DNA of 39,278 nt, taken from DATFLL01 sp035267785. Lineage in GTDB: Bacteria; Pseudomonadota; Gammaproteobacteria; DATFLL01. The stretch lies in assembly GCA_035267785.1 (NCBI GenBank), contig DATFLL010000082.1, positions 1 to 39,278 of the forward strand, written 5' to 3'. Shown piece by piece: positions 31,312 through 39,278 of this stretch (positions are counted from its first letter, which is position 1; the number at the start of each line of letters is the position of its first letter). The position numbers and the translations under genes are program-made. The notes under the pieces are model-generated. The model ran no database searches. It saw only the letters and a list, made by a program, of their open reading frames with translations, and was not told the DNA's origin.

Positions 31312-31344
31312 GGCGGGCAGTATATCAAGCTCCCTGGTCCAAGG

Positions 31345-32553
31345 TCATCGAGGCAGGACACGCACGGTAAACGACTTGAGATAGTCGGTCTCGGCCATGG
31401 CCGGGTGCACGGGGTGATCGGGGCCCAGATGCCCCTGCTCGAGGATCTGCAGCTGGCGATCGACGTGGCGACCCGCCTGACCCAGCACCTCGCGCAGGCT
31501 CGAGCGGCTCAGATGATAGGAACAGGAGGCCGAAACCAACACACCGTCGCGCGAGAGCAGCTGCAGCGCAAGCTGGTTGATGCGCCGGTAGGCGAGCAGC
31601 CCTTCCTTGGTGTCCTTCTTGCGCTTGATGAACGCCGGCGGGTCCAATATCACGACGTCATACTTCTGACCGTCCGTGCGCAGCGCCTTGAGGGCATCGA
31701 ACGCATCGCCCTGCACGCCGTCCATCCGATCGGCCACCGCGTTGAGCTCGGCGTTGTGGGCGGCCCCCTCCAGCGCCCGCGCCGAGGCGTCGACACAGGT
31801 CACCGCCGCCGCGCCGGCCACCGCCGCCTGCACACCCCAGGCCCCGACGTAGCTGAAGACGTCCAGAACGCGCTTGTCGCGCACGTAGGGCTGCATGCGC
31901 GCGCGGTTCATGCGATGGTCGTAATACCATCCGGTCTTCTGCCCCTCGCGCGGGGCGACTTCGAAGCGGGCGCCGTTTTCCACCAGCTCGAGCCGCTCGG
32001 GCACGGTACCCACGGCATCCTCGACGTAGGCCTCCAGTCCCTCCATGGCGCGAATGCCGCTGTCGTTTCGCCACAGCACGGCCTTCGGCTTGAGCACCTG
32101 GTCCAGCGCGGTGAGGACCTCTTCACGCAGCCGTTCCATGCCGGCGGTTGTAATCTGCGCGACCAGGACGTCGCCGAACCGGTCGACGACCAGCCCGGGC
32201 AGTGCGTCGCTCTCGCCGTAGACCAGGCGGTAGCAGGGCTCGGCGAAAACGCGTTCGCGCAGCGACAGCGCGATATTCAGGCGATGGACCAGCAGCGACT
32301 TGTCCAGCACGAGCTCGGGATCGCGACTAACCAGCCGCGCGCAGATCAGCGAATGGGGATTGACGTAACCGCAGCCCAGCGCCTTGCCGCCGTGGTCCTC
32401 GATGCGCACGGGCTGGCCCGGCTCGAACCCGGTCAGCGGCGTCGCACCGACGTCCACCTCGTTGCTGTAGACCCAGAGGTGGCCGGCGCGCAGGCGCCGG
32501 TCCTGATGCTTTTTGATACGCAGCACCGACAACGCCAACGGCGCCTGGCTCAT
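31345..32553 (-). CDS. Class I SAM-dependent rRNA methyltransferase (RlmI-like, PUA domain)
   Basis: This is a 402-residue RNA cytosine C5-methyltransferase similar to RlmI, which modifies 23S rRNA C1962 in E. coli. An N-terminal PUA domain (LRIKKHQDRRLRAGHLWVYSNEV, quoted in parts) precedes a central EEHEE-like domain (YRLVYGESDALPGLVVDRFGD) and the Rossmann methyltransferase: VLDVFSYVGAWGVQAAVAGA as motif I, VILDPPAFIKRKKD as motif IV, and SASCSYHLSRSSL as the block carrying the catalytic Cys. Members of the family differ in target, so I give no gene symbol. ATG 32553 overlaps the PAP2 stop as ATGA. The end lies 33 bases before lgt. Confidence 0.9.
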   Translation of the reverse strand: MSQAPLALSVLRIKKHQDRRLRAGHLWVYSNEVDVGATPLTGFEPGQPVRIEDHGGKALGCGYVNPHSLICARLVSRDPELVLDKSLLVHRLNIALSLRERVFAEPCYRLVYGESDALPGLVVDRFGDVLVAQITTAGMERLREEVLTALDQVLKPKAVLWRNDSGIRAMEGLEAYVEDAVGTVPERLELVENGARFEVAPREGQKTGWYYDHRMNRARMQPYVRDKRVLDVFSYVGAWGVQAAVAGAAAVTCVDASARALEGAAHNAELNAVADRMDGVQGDAFDALKALRTDGQKYDVVILDPPAFIKRKKDTKEGLLAYRRINQLALQLLSRDGVLVSASCSYHLSRSSLREVLGQAGRHVDRQLQILEQGHLGPDHPVHPAMAETDYLKSFTVRVLPR

Positions 32554-33389
32554 GACACACCTCCCCTGTCCCGCCACCACACGCGCAGGCCCATCGCGAG
32601 ATCCCAGGCGACGAAGATCAACGCCGCGCCGGCGATCGTGCGCTGCAGCCAGACGCTCTGCGTGTAGCCGGTGTCGTGATAGGCGAGCGCGTACACGGCA
32701 AAGGCGATGAACAGCGCGCCCAGGAACCAGCGCCCCGAGGGGCGAAGGCCCCAGGTCCAGTGTCCCGCCCACAGCACGCCGAGCCAGGCGCTCAGCCAAC
32801 CCACGAGGGCTCCGGCGAGGATATCGCGCGGCCAGTGGACCCCGACGGCCACCCGCGACAAGGCGACCAGGCAGGCCAAGGCCACGAAGACCAGGCGCCA
32901 GCGCGGGCGCGCGCTGTACATCGCCATGACGCCGGCCAGGGTGAAGGCCGTCGTCGAATGGCCCGAGGGGAAGGAAAAGTAAAAGGGCGCGGGGCCGATC
33001 AGCGTGAAGGCCCCGGCGGGCAGCACGGCGGGCGGGCGCGGCCAGTCCAGCCAGTCCTTCACCCCCGTCGACCAGACGAAGGCGAGGATCGCCGCCAGGA
33101 ACAGGGACCAGACGATGTCCGGGCGCCGGCGAATGAGCGGCAGGGCCACACTGAAAGCGATGGCCGAGTCCCCGAAGATGGTCAGATAAGACCACAGATG
33201 GGAGCCGGTGTAGTGGCTGATCCCGTTCAGCCACAGGAACAGACGCTCGTTGGTTCCCGTCAGATACAACGCCGCCAGCCCGGCCAGCGCCACGAGCGGC
33301 ACTGTCCACAGCCAAACCGCTCCCGGCCGCGGGTCGGCGCCGCGCGGCAGCAGAGGCCACCCTTTTTGCTCCTCACGCACCGCATTCAC
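32550..33389 (-). CDS. PAP2-family membrane phosphatase
   Basis: This is a 279-residue integral membrane phosphatase of the type 2 phosphatidic acid phosphatase family with about seven spans. The three motifs are intact: K111-x6-R118-P (KDWLDWPRPP), PSGHST (141-146) and S178-R-x5-H185-x3-D189 (SRVAVGVHWPRD). Such enzymes remove phosphate from undecaprenyl pyrophosphate, phosphatidylglycerophosphate or lipid A. The sequence does not tell which, but the neighbours (GT2, VTT protein, GT39) favour a polyprenyl phosphate or lipid A substrate. The extra C-terminal spans after residue 195 are longer than in a minimal PAP2. The start is GTG 33389 with no strong ribosome site. Confidence 0.9.
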   Translation of the reverse strand: MNAVREEQKGWPLLPRGADPRPGAVWLWTVPLVALAGLAALYLTGTNERLFLWLNGISHYTGSHLWSYLTIFGDSAIAFSVALPLIRRRPDIVWSLFLAAILAFVWSTGVKDWLDWPRPPAVLPAGAFTLIGPAPFYFSFPSGHSTTAFTLAGVMAMYSARPRWRLVFVALACLVALSRVAVGVHWPRDILAGALVGWLSAWLGVLWAGHWTWGLRPSGRWFLGALFIAFAVYALAYHDTGYTQSVWLQRTIAGAALIFVAWDLAMGLRVWWRDRGGVS

Positions 33390-33446
33390 CCGTTCGGTAA
33401 CGACGAGTGTCGTGATTCGCGCTTGTCATTGCTGCAATCGTCCGGT

Positions 33447-35126
33447 TCATGACGCATTCAATAGTTGCGGCCGTGCGGCGAGTACCGCGGCGGGCCAGAT
33501 CGCGAGAGTGCGCGTGCGGTAGGGCTGACTGTACACCGGCGCCGGCGCCGCTCGCGGCAGGCCGTGGGAATAATAGACCACGACAAAGCCCGTCGGGTGC
33601 GCACGCACCCAGGCCGAAGCCTGCGCGGGGCGCAGGACCGTCAGCGGATGCCGCAGGCGGCCCAGGAACTGGTATTCCCCGTAGTAAGCGCCCACCTGCG
33701 CGACCGCATTCCCCTGCCTTTGCAGCGCGCCGATTTCGCGCGCGGCGGGCCTCAGGTCATAGCGCGCGTACACGGGATGCATGAGGCCGACATAGAATGT
33801 CGCCACCAGCAGCGCCGACAAGGGCGCCAGCACCCGGACCTGCGACGCCCGAGGCACGCGCGCGACAAGCACGACCGCAAGCCCGGCCGCGATCAGCAGC
33901 ACGCCCCAGCCTGGCGATATCCGCCCTATCCAATCCGGACCCCAGGGCGCCCCACCGCCAGGGCCGGCCCGTGTCGTCACAGCGATCAGCGCCCCACCCA
34001 ACGCCGCCAGGACCAGCGCGACCGGCACACCGTCGTACCAGCGCCCCCCGGCCGTGCGATCCTGACGCACGGTCGGAGCGAGCAGGCGAGCGGCGAGCAG
34101 CGCAAAACCGGGCAGCAGCGGCAGGACATAATGGGGCTGCTTGCCGCTGATCAGGCTGAAGGCCGCGAACGTCGGCACAACCCAGGCCAGACAAAACCAC
34201 AGGCCGGCATCGCCGGCCGCCTGCTCGGCCCGCCAGTGCACCAGCGCGCGCCACAGCGGCGGCCACAACAGCCAGGGAAACAGGAACACCGGCAGCAGCG
34301 GCAGGTACCACCACCAGGGACGCCGATGGGCGAACGAGTCGACCATGCGGTCGGCGGTCTGACCCCAGAAAATCGCATGGGCATAGTCGGGGCCGCCGGC
34401 CTGCGCCGCCGGCAGGGCCCAGGCCAGGGCGAGCGCCGCGCCGAGCAGCACCGCGGCCGCCAAAGCGACGTACCACCGCGTGCGCGACATCCCGAGCGTC
34501 CCACCCGTCCACCAGGGGGCGAGTATCGCCAGCGGCAGAATGTGAAGCAGAATCACCGGCCCCTTGGCCAGCACCCCCAGTCCGATGGCCACCCCCAGCA
34601 GCGCCCAGTCGCGAGCCAGACCGCGGCGCCACGCCCTCGCCAGGGCATATACGCCGAGCAGGGCAAAGAACGCCAGCACCATGTCGAACATGACCAGCGT
34701 GGCATACAGGCTCCACAGAAGGCAGGCGGCGAGTATCAGCGGCGCCGCCGCCGCGGGTGTCCAGCGGGCGGTACCGGTTTCGGCATCCGGCCACAGCAGT
34801 TGCGCCAGGGGCGCCATCAGCGCCACCGAGCCGGCCGCAAACAGTGCCGGTACCAGGCGCGGCCACCAATCGTTCACACCGAACAACGCCCAGCCCAGAT
34901 GGAACAGCCAGAACAGCAGCGGCGGTTTGTCGGCGTAGGCGGCGCCGTTGAGATGGGGCACCAGCCAGTCGCCGTGGATCCACATGCTCCAGGCCACGGC
35001 GAGGTAACGGGTCTCGTCGACCGGCAGCAGGGGCCGCGCCAACAGTCCGATCACGGCCAGGACGATCAGGGCGCCGCCCGCCAGGACCGGCGTCCACGCC
35101 AGGGGCGGTCGCGGCGCGCGACTCAC
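33447..35126 (-). CDS. GT39/ArnT-like membrane glycosyltransferase
   Basis: This 559-residue integral membrane protein of the dolichyl-phosphate-mannose transferase superfamily (GT39/GT83) has about a dozen spans. The first extracytoplasmic loop carries the catalytic acid pair in LLPVDETRYLAVAW (D37-E38), the same DE-x-R-Y motif seen in ArnT, followed by YADKPPLLFWLFHLG. It uses undecaprenyl-phosphate-linked sugars as donors on the periplasmic side. The acceptor may be lipid A (as for ArnT), a wall polymer or a protein. The start is GTG 35126, overlapping the upstream gene's stop as GTGA, so the pair is coupled. The short periplasmic tail after residue 450 is less conserved. Confidence 0.87.
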   Translation of the reverse strand: MSRAPRPPLAWTPVLAGGALIVLAVIGLLARPLLPVDETRYLAVAWSMWIHGDWLVPHLNGAAYADKPPLLFWLFHLGWALFGVNDWWPRLVPALFAAGSVALMAPLAQLLWPDAETGTARWTPAAAAPLILAACLLWSLYATLVMFDMVLAFFALLGVYALARAWRRGLARDWALLGVAIGLGVLAKGPVILLHILPLAILAPWWTGGTLGMSRTRWYVALAAAVLLGAALALAWALPAAQAGGPDYAHAIFWGQTADRMVDSFAHRRPWWWYLPLLPVFLFPWLLWPPLWRALVHWRAEQAAGDAGLWFCLAWVVPTFAAFSLISGKQPHYVLPLLPGFALLAARLLAPTVRQDRTAGGRWYDGVPVALVLAALGGALIAVTTRAGPGGGAPWGPDWIGRISPGWGVLLIAAGLAVVLVARVPRASQVRVLAPLSALLVATFYVGLMHPVYARYDLRPAAREIGALQRQGNAVAQVGAYYGEYQFLGRLRHPLTVLRPAQASAWVRAHPTGFVVVYYSHGLPRAAPAPVYSQPYRTRTLAIWPAAVLAARPQLLNAS

Positions 35127-35941
35127 GGGGTCCCCGGCGGCGAACCGCCGGGCCGATCGTTCCCGGCGTCCGCCTCGACCTCATCCGCCTCGCCGAGCTT
35201 GCGGTCGACGTCATCGAGGCGATGGCCGCGGCGATAACGGTGATAGAGATAGACGCCGAGCGCACCCGAGGCGATGAACAGCGCCACCGCCAGGCCGATG
35301 CGAAACACCGGCTGCAGCGCAATCCCGCTTCCGGCCAGGGCGAAGATCACGGTCTGGGGTATGTAGCCGAGCGCCGAACCGCTGAAAAAGGGCACCGCCC
35401 GCACACTGGACACACCGGCGGCGAGATTGGTCACCAGATTGCTGCCCACCGGCAGCAGCCGGATCAGCAGGGTCATGCTCAGCGGGTTCTCGTGAATGAA
35501 TTCGTCGATCTTCTGCACCCGCCGCGGGAAACGCGCGGCGATGAAGCCGCGGCCGAACAGGCGCGCGTAATAGAAGGCGCCCATACACCCGAGCAGCGCG
35601 CCCAGCAGGCCGAGCAGGCCGCCTTCGACAAGGCCGAAGCCGTAACCGGCCAGAAAGGCGACCAGCTGGCGCGGCAGTCCGATGGCGGTGAACAGGGCCG
35701 CCACGGCGACGAACAGGACCTCGCCGCCGAAGCCCTGACCGCGCACGTGCTCGTCAATCCAGGCCTTGTCCAGCAGATGCGCCACGTCCACGAGATAGGC
35801 CAGGGCCACCAGCGAGGCGATGAACAACAGGCCGCGCAGGAAGACCCGCAGCTTGCTCGCCAGCGGCGAGGCCCCACCGGACGGCCCGGCGTCTTGGTTC
35901 GCGGGGTTCTTGCGGGAGGATTGATCGGAGGGGCTGGCCAT
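35123..35941 (-). CDS. VTT-domain (TVP38/TMEM64, DedA-like) membrane protein
   Basis: This 272-residue inner-membrane protein of the VTT (SNARE-associated/DedA) superfamily shows the core FTAIGLPRQLVAFLAGYGFGLVEG, then LLGALLGCMGAFYYARLFGRGF, and the re-entrant motif LLIRLLPVGSNLVTNLAAGVS with its conserved Arg and Pro. The tail is cytoplasmic and acidic. DedA-family members have recently been shown to flip undecaprenyl phosphate, and TMEM41/TMEM64-like relatives scramble lipids in eukaryotes; a flippase role here is inference. ATG 35941 is chosen; the upstream open frame overlaps the GT2 gene. It lies 14 bases after that gene and overlaps the GT39 gene by four. Confidence 0.88.
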   Translation of the reverse strand: MASPSDQSSRKNPANQDAGPSGGASPLASKLRVFLRGLLFIASLVALAYLVDVAHLLDKAWIDEHVRGQGFGGEVLFVAVAALFTAIGLPRQLVAFLAGYGFGLVEGGLLGLLGALLGCMGAFYYARLFGRGFIAARFPRRVQKIDEFIHENPLSMTLLIRLLPVGSNLVTNLAAGVSSVRAVPFFSGSALGYIPQTVIFALAGSGIALQPVFRIGLAVALFIASGALGVYLYHRYRRGHRLDDVDRKLGEADEVEADAGNDRPGGSPPGTP

Positions 35942-35955
35942 CGTCCGCGCGGTCG

Positions 35956-36690
35956 CTACTTGACCTCGGTGACGACGGGTACCTTGGCCCGGCGCTGCAG
36001 CCACATCACGCCGAACAGATCGACGATGCCGACCCAGAGGCGATTGTGCAGGCCGTACTTGGAACGCCCGGCCTGGCGCGGGCGGTGGTTGACCTCGACC
36101 GAGACGATACGTCCGCCGGCCCGCAGAAACAGCGCGGGCAGGAAACGGTGCATGTGATCGAAGTAAGGCAGATCCAGGAAGGCATCGCGCGAAAACAGCT
36201 TCAGACCGCAGCCGGTATCGGGCGTGCTGTCGCCGAGCAGACGGCTGCGCACGCCGTTGGCGATGCGCGAGGACAGGCGCTTGAGCCAGGTATCGCGGCG
36301 CTTTCGCCGGTAGCCGCACACACAGAGCAGCGGCGCGCCGCTCCGTCCGGCCTGCAGCTCGCTCTGGCGCCGCTCGAGCAGGTTCGGGATGTCGCCGGGG
36401 TCGTTCTGGCCGTCGCCGTCCAGAGTGGCGATCCAGGCGCCGCGGGCGTGGCGCACGCCGCTGCGCACCGCGGTGCTCTGACCGCAGCTGTGCTCGTGGC
36501 GCACGATGCGCAGGCGCGGAAAGTCCCGCGCGATGGCGGCGAGCTCCTCGGCGGTCGCATCGGTGCTGCCGTCGTCGACGTAGACGACCTCGTAATCGGG
36601 TCCGCCGTCGAGCGCGGCGCGGATTTCGTCGATGAGGGGCCCGATATTGCCGGCTTCGTTGCGCACGGGAACGACGACTGACAGGTCCAC
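35956..36690 (-). CDS. Glycosyltransferase family 2 (polyprenyl-phosphate sugar transferase-like)
   Basis: This 244-residue GT-A glycosyltransferase has LSVVVPVRNEAGNI at the start, the nucleotide-sugar motif YVDDGSTDAT (D39-D40), the second metal motif ATLDGDGQNDPGDIP (DxD near residue 91) and HRPRQAGRSKYG near the end, the typical block of dolichol/undecaprenyl-phosphate hexose synthases (DPM1-like). There are no C-terminal membrane spans of the GtrB kind, only one amphipathic stretch (LWVGIVDLFGVMWLQ). It probably charges undecaprenyl phosphate with a sugar in the cytoplasm. The start is GTG 36690 with a good ribosome site, TAGGAGAT, about eight bases upstream. It leads the nine-gene minus-strand series. 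Confidence 0.9.
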   Translation of the reverse strand: MDLSVVVPVRNEAGNIGPLIDEIRAALDGGPDYEVVYVDDGSTDATAEELAAIARDFPRLRIVRHEHSCGQSTAVRSGVRHARGAWIATLDGDGQNDPGDIPNLLERRQSELQAGRSGAPLLCVCGYRRKRRDTWLKRLSSRIANGVRSRLLGDSTPDTGCGLKLFSRDAFLDLPYFDHMHRFLPALFLRAGGRIVSVEVNHRPRQAGRSKYGLHNRLWVGIVDLFGVMWLQRRAKVPVVTEVK

Positions 36691-36792
36691 GGGAAAGATC
36701 TCCTAAGGCGGCGGCGCGCCGGCCTGAATCGGGCCCGGCTTCCGGCCCTTGCAGCGCCCGCCTGGCGGCCCCGACGCTGTTGAGCAGGGGCC

Positions 36793-36807
36793 CGGGCGAA
36801 AAGCCCG
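36793..36807. other. Small stem-loop in the divergent spacer
   Basis: CGGGC (36793-36797), loop GAAAA, GCCCG (36803-36807). It lies in the 246-base divergent region between the GT2 and DUF255 genes, where an 11-base sequence CAGGGGCCCGG also occurs twice (36785-36795 and 36842-36852). The role is unknown; binding sites for a regulator are possible. Confidence 0.3.
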
Positions 36808-36851
36808 CCTAAGATACCGGACTCGCCGGAGACTGTCCAACCAGGGGCCCG

Positions 36852-36881
36852 GCGACAGCGGACCGGCGCATGCGTTATAGT
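36852..36881 (+). promoter_or_regulatory. Possible promoter of the DUF255 gene
   Basis: GCGACA (36852-36857) and TATAGT (36876-36881) are 18 bases apart. A second TATAGT occurs at 36889-36894, and a TTGACG at 36894-36899 has no -10 partner at a good distance. The leader would be about 50 bases. Moderate match only. Confidence 0.35.
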
Positions 36882-36936
36882 GGGCGCTTATAGTTGACGA
36901 ATTTACTCGGCAATTTGTTCCCTGAACCGACGAACG

Positions 36937-39057
36937 ATGACGCATTCCATGGACACCGATCCCACGCCGACGACCAACCGCCTGGCTAACGAGACCAGCC
37001 CCTACCTGCAGCAGCATGCCCACAACCCCGTGGACTGGTATCCCTGGGGCGAGGAGGCCCTGGCACGCGCGCGCCAGGAGGACAAGCCCATCCTGCTGTC
37101 CATCGGCTATTCGGCCTGCCACTGGTGTCACGTGATGGCGCACGAGTCCTTCGAGGACCCGGAGACGGCCGCCGTCATGAACGCCCGCTACGTGAACGTC
37201 AAGGTCGACCGCGAGGAGCGCCCCGATCTCGACAAGATCTATCAGCTCGCCTTTCAGCTGCTCAACCAGCGCGGCGGCGGTTGGCCGCTGACGATGATCC
37301 TCACGCCCGAGGATCAGACGCCGTTCTTTGCCGGCACCTACTTCCCGCGCGAGGCGCGCTACGGCATGCCCGCCTTCAAGGACCTGCTCGAGCGCGTCGC
37401 GGCCTTCTACCACGAGCACCGAAACGATATCGCCCAGCAGAACACCGCCCTGCGCGGCGCACTCGCCTCGACCAATCCGGCGGGCACCGCGGGCGACGCC
37501 GAGAGGCGGCTCGATTCGACCCCGCTGGATGCGGCCCGGCGCGAGCTCGAACAGAGCTTCGACCCGCACCTCGGTGGATTCGGTGCGGCGCCCAAGTTTC
37601 CCCATCCGACCAGCATCGAGCGCCTGCTGCGCCACTGGGCCGCCACGTCGCAGAGCGGACAGCCCGACACAAAGGCGCTGGACATGGCGCGGCTCACCCT
37701 GCACGCCATGGCCTCCGGCGGCATCTACGATCAGCTCGGCGGCGGCTTCTGCCGGTATTCGGTGGACGAGCACTGGATGATCCCCCACTTCGAGAAGATG
37801 CTCTACGACAACGGTCCCCTGCTCGCGCTGTACTCCGACGCCTGGGCCGCCACCGGCGAGGCCGTCTTTCGCCGGGTGGCCGAAGAGACGGGAGAATGGG
37901 CGATGCGCGAGATGCAGGCACCCGAGGGCGGCTACTACAGCACGCTCGATGCCGACAGCGAGGGCGAGGAAGGACGCTTCTACGTGTGGACGCCCGAGCA
38001 GGCCAAGGAGCTGCTGAGCGAACAGGAGTACGCGGTATTTGCCCCCGTGTACGGCCTGGACCGGCCGGCCAATTTCGAGGGCCGCTGGCACCTGCACGTC
38101 TGCGCCGGTGCGGACGACGTCGCCAAGCGGCTCGGCATCGAGCCCGACGAGGCCGTGCGGCAGCTGGCCAGCGCCCGCGGCAAGCTGCTGGCCGCGCGCG
38201 AGCGGCGCGTGCGCCCCGGTCGCGACGAAAAGGTCCTGACGGCCTGGAACGGTCTGATGATCAAGGGCATGGCTGTGGCCGGCCGGCGCCTGGAGAGGCC
38301 GGACTTCCTCGACTCGGCCGAGCGGGCGCTGGACTTCATCGGCGAACGCCTGTACCGGGACGGGCGCCTGCTCGCGGTCTACAAGGACGGCCAGGCCCGG
38401 TTGGCGGGTTATCTCGACGACTACGTGCTGGTCATCGACGCCATCCTGGAACTGCTGCAGGCGCGCTGGCGCGGGCGCGACCTGGAGCTCGCCGCCGCCC
38501 TGGCCGACTCGGTCATCGGGCATTTCGCCGACGAACAGGAGGGCGGCTTTTTCTTCACGGCCGACGATCACGAGGCGCTGATCCACCGCCCCAAGCCGAC
38601 CTTCGACGACTCGACGCCGTCCGGCAACGGGATTGCCGCCTATGTGCTCGGCCGCCTCGGCCACCTGCTCGGCGACGAGCGCTACCTGCACGCCGCCGAG
38701 CGTGCGCTGGCCTCGGCCTGGGAGAGCATGCGCCAGGTCCCGCACGCGCACGGCGCGCTGCTGTTGGGGCTGGAGGAATACCTCTATCCGCCGCAGGTCG
38801 TGATCCTGCGCGGCAACGGCAACGCGCTGGCCGAATGGCACCGGCGAGCCGCGCGCGCGTACGCACCGCGGCGCCTGAGCCTGGCCATCCCCGCGGATGC
38901 GCCGTCGCTGCCCGGTGCGCTCGCCGAGCGCCGCGCGCCCTCCGAGGGAACCGTCGCGGCGTATGTGTGCAGCGGTATGACCTGCCAGGCCCCGGTGAGG
39001 GAACGGTCGGCCCTGGACGAGGTCCTCGCCGGGCACGAGGCCAGCACCTCGGAATAA
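36937..39057 (+). CDS. DUF255 thioredoxin-domain protein (YyaL/SPATA20-like)
   Basis: This is a 706-residue protein. Residues about 12-175 form a DUF255 thioredoxin-like domain: LANETSPYLQQHAHNPVDWYPWG, then the redox motif C61-H-W-C64 in SACHWCHVMAHESF, and KVDREERPDLDKIY with GGWPLTMILTPEDQTPFFAGTYFP (quoted in parts). The rest is an (alpha/alpha)6 barrel like those of N-acylglucosamine epimerases and glycoside hydrolases (GIYDQLGGGFCRYSVDEHW, DEKVLTAWNGLMI). The family is widespread from bacteria to humans, yet its substrate is unknown; it has no signal peptide, so it should be cytoplasmic. ATG 36937 is used, with ATG 36949 as an alternative; neither has a strong ribosome site. It stands alone between divergent and convergent genes. 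Confidence 0.93.
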   Translation: MTHSMDTDPTPTTNRLANETSPYLQQHAHNPVDWYPWGEEALARARQEDKPILLSIGYSACHWCHVMAHESFEDPETAAVMNARYVNVKVDREERPDLDKIYQLAFQLLNQRGGGWPLTMILTPEDQTPFFAGTYFPREARYGMPAFKDLLERVAAFYHEHRNDIAQQNTALRGALASTNPAGTAGDAERRLDSTPLDAARRELEQSFDPHLGGFGAAPKFPHPTSIERLLRHWAATSQSGQPDTKALDMARLTLHAMASGGIYDQLGGGFCRYSVDEHWMIPHFEKMLYDNGPLLALYSDAWAATGEAVFRRVAEETGEWAMREMQAPEGGYYSTLDADSEGEEGRFYVWTPEQAKELLSEQEYAVFAPVYGLDRPANFEGRWHLHVCAGADDVAKRLGIEPDEAVRQLASARGKLLAARERRVRPGRDEKVLTAWNGLMIKGMAVAGRRLERPDFLDSAERALDFIGERLYRDGRLLAVYKDGQARLAGYLDDYVLVIDAILELLQARWRGRDLELAAALADSVIGHFADEQEGGFFFTADDHEALIHRPKPTFDDSTPSGNGIAAYVLGRLGHLLGDERYLHAAERALASAWESMRQVPHAHGALLLGLEEYLYPPQVVILRGNGNALAEWHRRAARAYAPRRLSLAIPADAPSLPGALAERRAPSEGTVAAYVCSGMTCQAPVRERSALDEVLAGHEASTSE

Positions 39058-39058
39058 T

Positions 39059-39278
39059 TCAAGCCACGCTGTAGGCGGTCTGTTCCAGGCGATCGATACC
39101 GCATTCCACAGTCTCGAACCAGTCCAGGAAGCGCTGAACCATGACCTGGCCGATAAAGGGACGGCCGTGCTGAGGGACGATCATGTCCACGTCCATCAAC
39201 CGGACCATGTTCGCCCACAGGCGACACACCTTGTTCGAGACCATGTAGCGCTCGTGGAAGCCCTGCATCTTCGCGACG
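39059..39278 (-). CDS. MBL-fold/flavodiiron-like metallohydrolase, C-terminal part (cut by window edge)
   Basis: This is the last 72 residues of a protein running off the right edge. The sequence MQGFHERYMVSNKVCRLW, then DMIVPQHGRPFIGQ and MVQRFLDWFE, matches the end of the metallo-beta-lactamase-fold, oxygen-binding diiron proteins related to flavodiiron proteins, where the His in PQHG is a metal ligand and GFHERYM lies on the helix before it. Whether flavodoxin or other domains exist cannot be seen. It ends with TGA at 39061-39059, only one base from the stop of the convergent DUF255 gene. The product might reduce O2 or act as a sensor; this is from the family, not from the fragment. Confidence 0.72.
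   Translation of the reverse strand, partial: VAKMQGFHERYMVSNKVCRLWANMVRLMDVDMIVPQHGRPFIGQVMVQRFLDWFETVECGIDRLEQTAYSVA

Noticed and set aside
31319..31324. TATACT on the minus strand just before lgt as a promoter
   Set aside because: Transcription would begin within a base or two of the start codon, and the -35 match is weak; lgt is more likely read from the rlmI/PAP2 transcript.
36703..39036. A 777-residue antisense frame, and a second 649-residue sense-strand frame (37125-39074), over the DUF255 gene
   Set aside because: Both are shadows of the DUF255 coding sequence, which shows clear family motifs; the shadow translations are biased and motif-free.
1..39278. Search by eye for tRNA, rRNA, CRISPR arrays, transposases, phage genes or defence systems
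   Set aside because: None seen. Nearly all the DNA is occupied by chromosomal housekeeping or envelope genes; the only repeats are the short intergenic family at 21 kb and the rsmA tandem pair.

Overview
This 39.3-kb window looks like core chromosome of a GC-rich gammaproteobacterium. The order rodA-mltB-rlpA-dacA-dat-ybeD-lipB-lipA, the block lptD-surA-pdxA-rsmA-(x)-apaG-(x)-apaH, and amgK-murU divergent from lptD (as I recall it in Pseudomonas) all point to Gammaproteobacteria. A Chromatiales-like lineage is my guess and is not proven by the sequence. I see no rRNA, tRNA, CRISPR array, prophage or transposase.

Layout. 1-4639 (+): cell-wall genes, namely the end of rodA, two lytic transglycosylase lipoproteins (mltB, rlpA), the D,D-carboxypeptidase dacA and a D-amino acid aminotransferase. 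4640-6760 (+): a good promoter followed by ybeD, lipB and lipA (lipoate synthesis), then an ElyC/YdcF-like membrane protein (6812-7576). 12429-7631 (-): a five-gene unit, amgK and murU (MurNAc recycling), an unknown acidic protein, a GCS2-type glutamate-cysteine/carboxylate-amine ligase and an AstE-like zinc hydrolase. 12681-21009 (+): lptD, surA, pdxA and rsmA, an unknown HExxH protein, apaG, a methyltransferase and apaH. 21010-21593: a gene-free spacer holding three copies of a purine-biased repeat of the 'accacggaggacacagag' type. 21594-28435 (+): a tightly overlapping six-gene membrane/AAA+ operon, RDD, SpoIIM-like, DUF4129, DUF4350, MoxR and DUF58.

36690-28471 (-): nine genes in one direction. 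First comes an envelope glycosylation set (GT2, VTT/DedA-like membrane protein, GT39/ArnT-like transferase, PAP2 phosphatase), then an RlmI-type rRNA methyltransferase, lgt, thyA, a lipoprotein and folA. 36937-39057 (+): a large DUF255 thioredoxin-like protein. 39059-39278 (-): the C-terminus of a metallo-beta-lactamase-fold/flavodiiron-like protein cut by the window edge.

The dominant theme is envelope biogenesis: peptidoglycan remodelling and recycling, LPS export, outer-membrane protein folding, lipoprotein maturation and probably lipid-linked sugar transfer. The least understood parts are the MoxR/DUF58/SpoIIM/RDD operon, the ligase-hydrolase pair behind amgK-murU, the HExxH protein between rsmA and apaG, and the GT2-VTT-GT39-PAP2 set.
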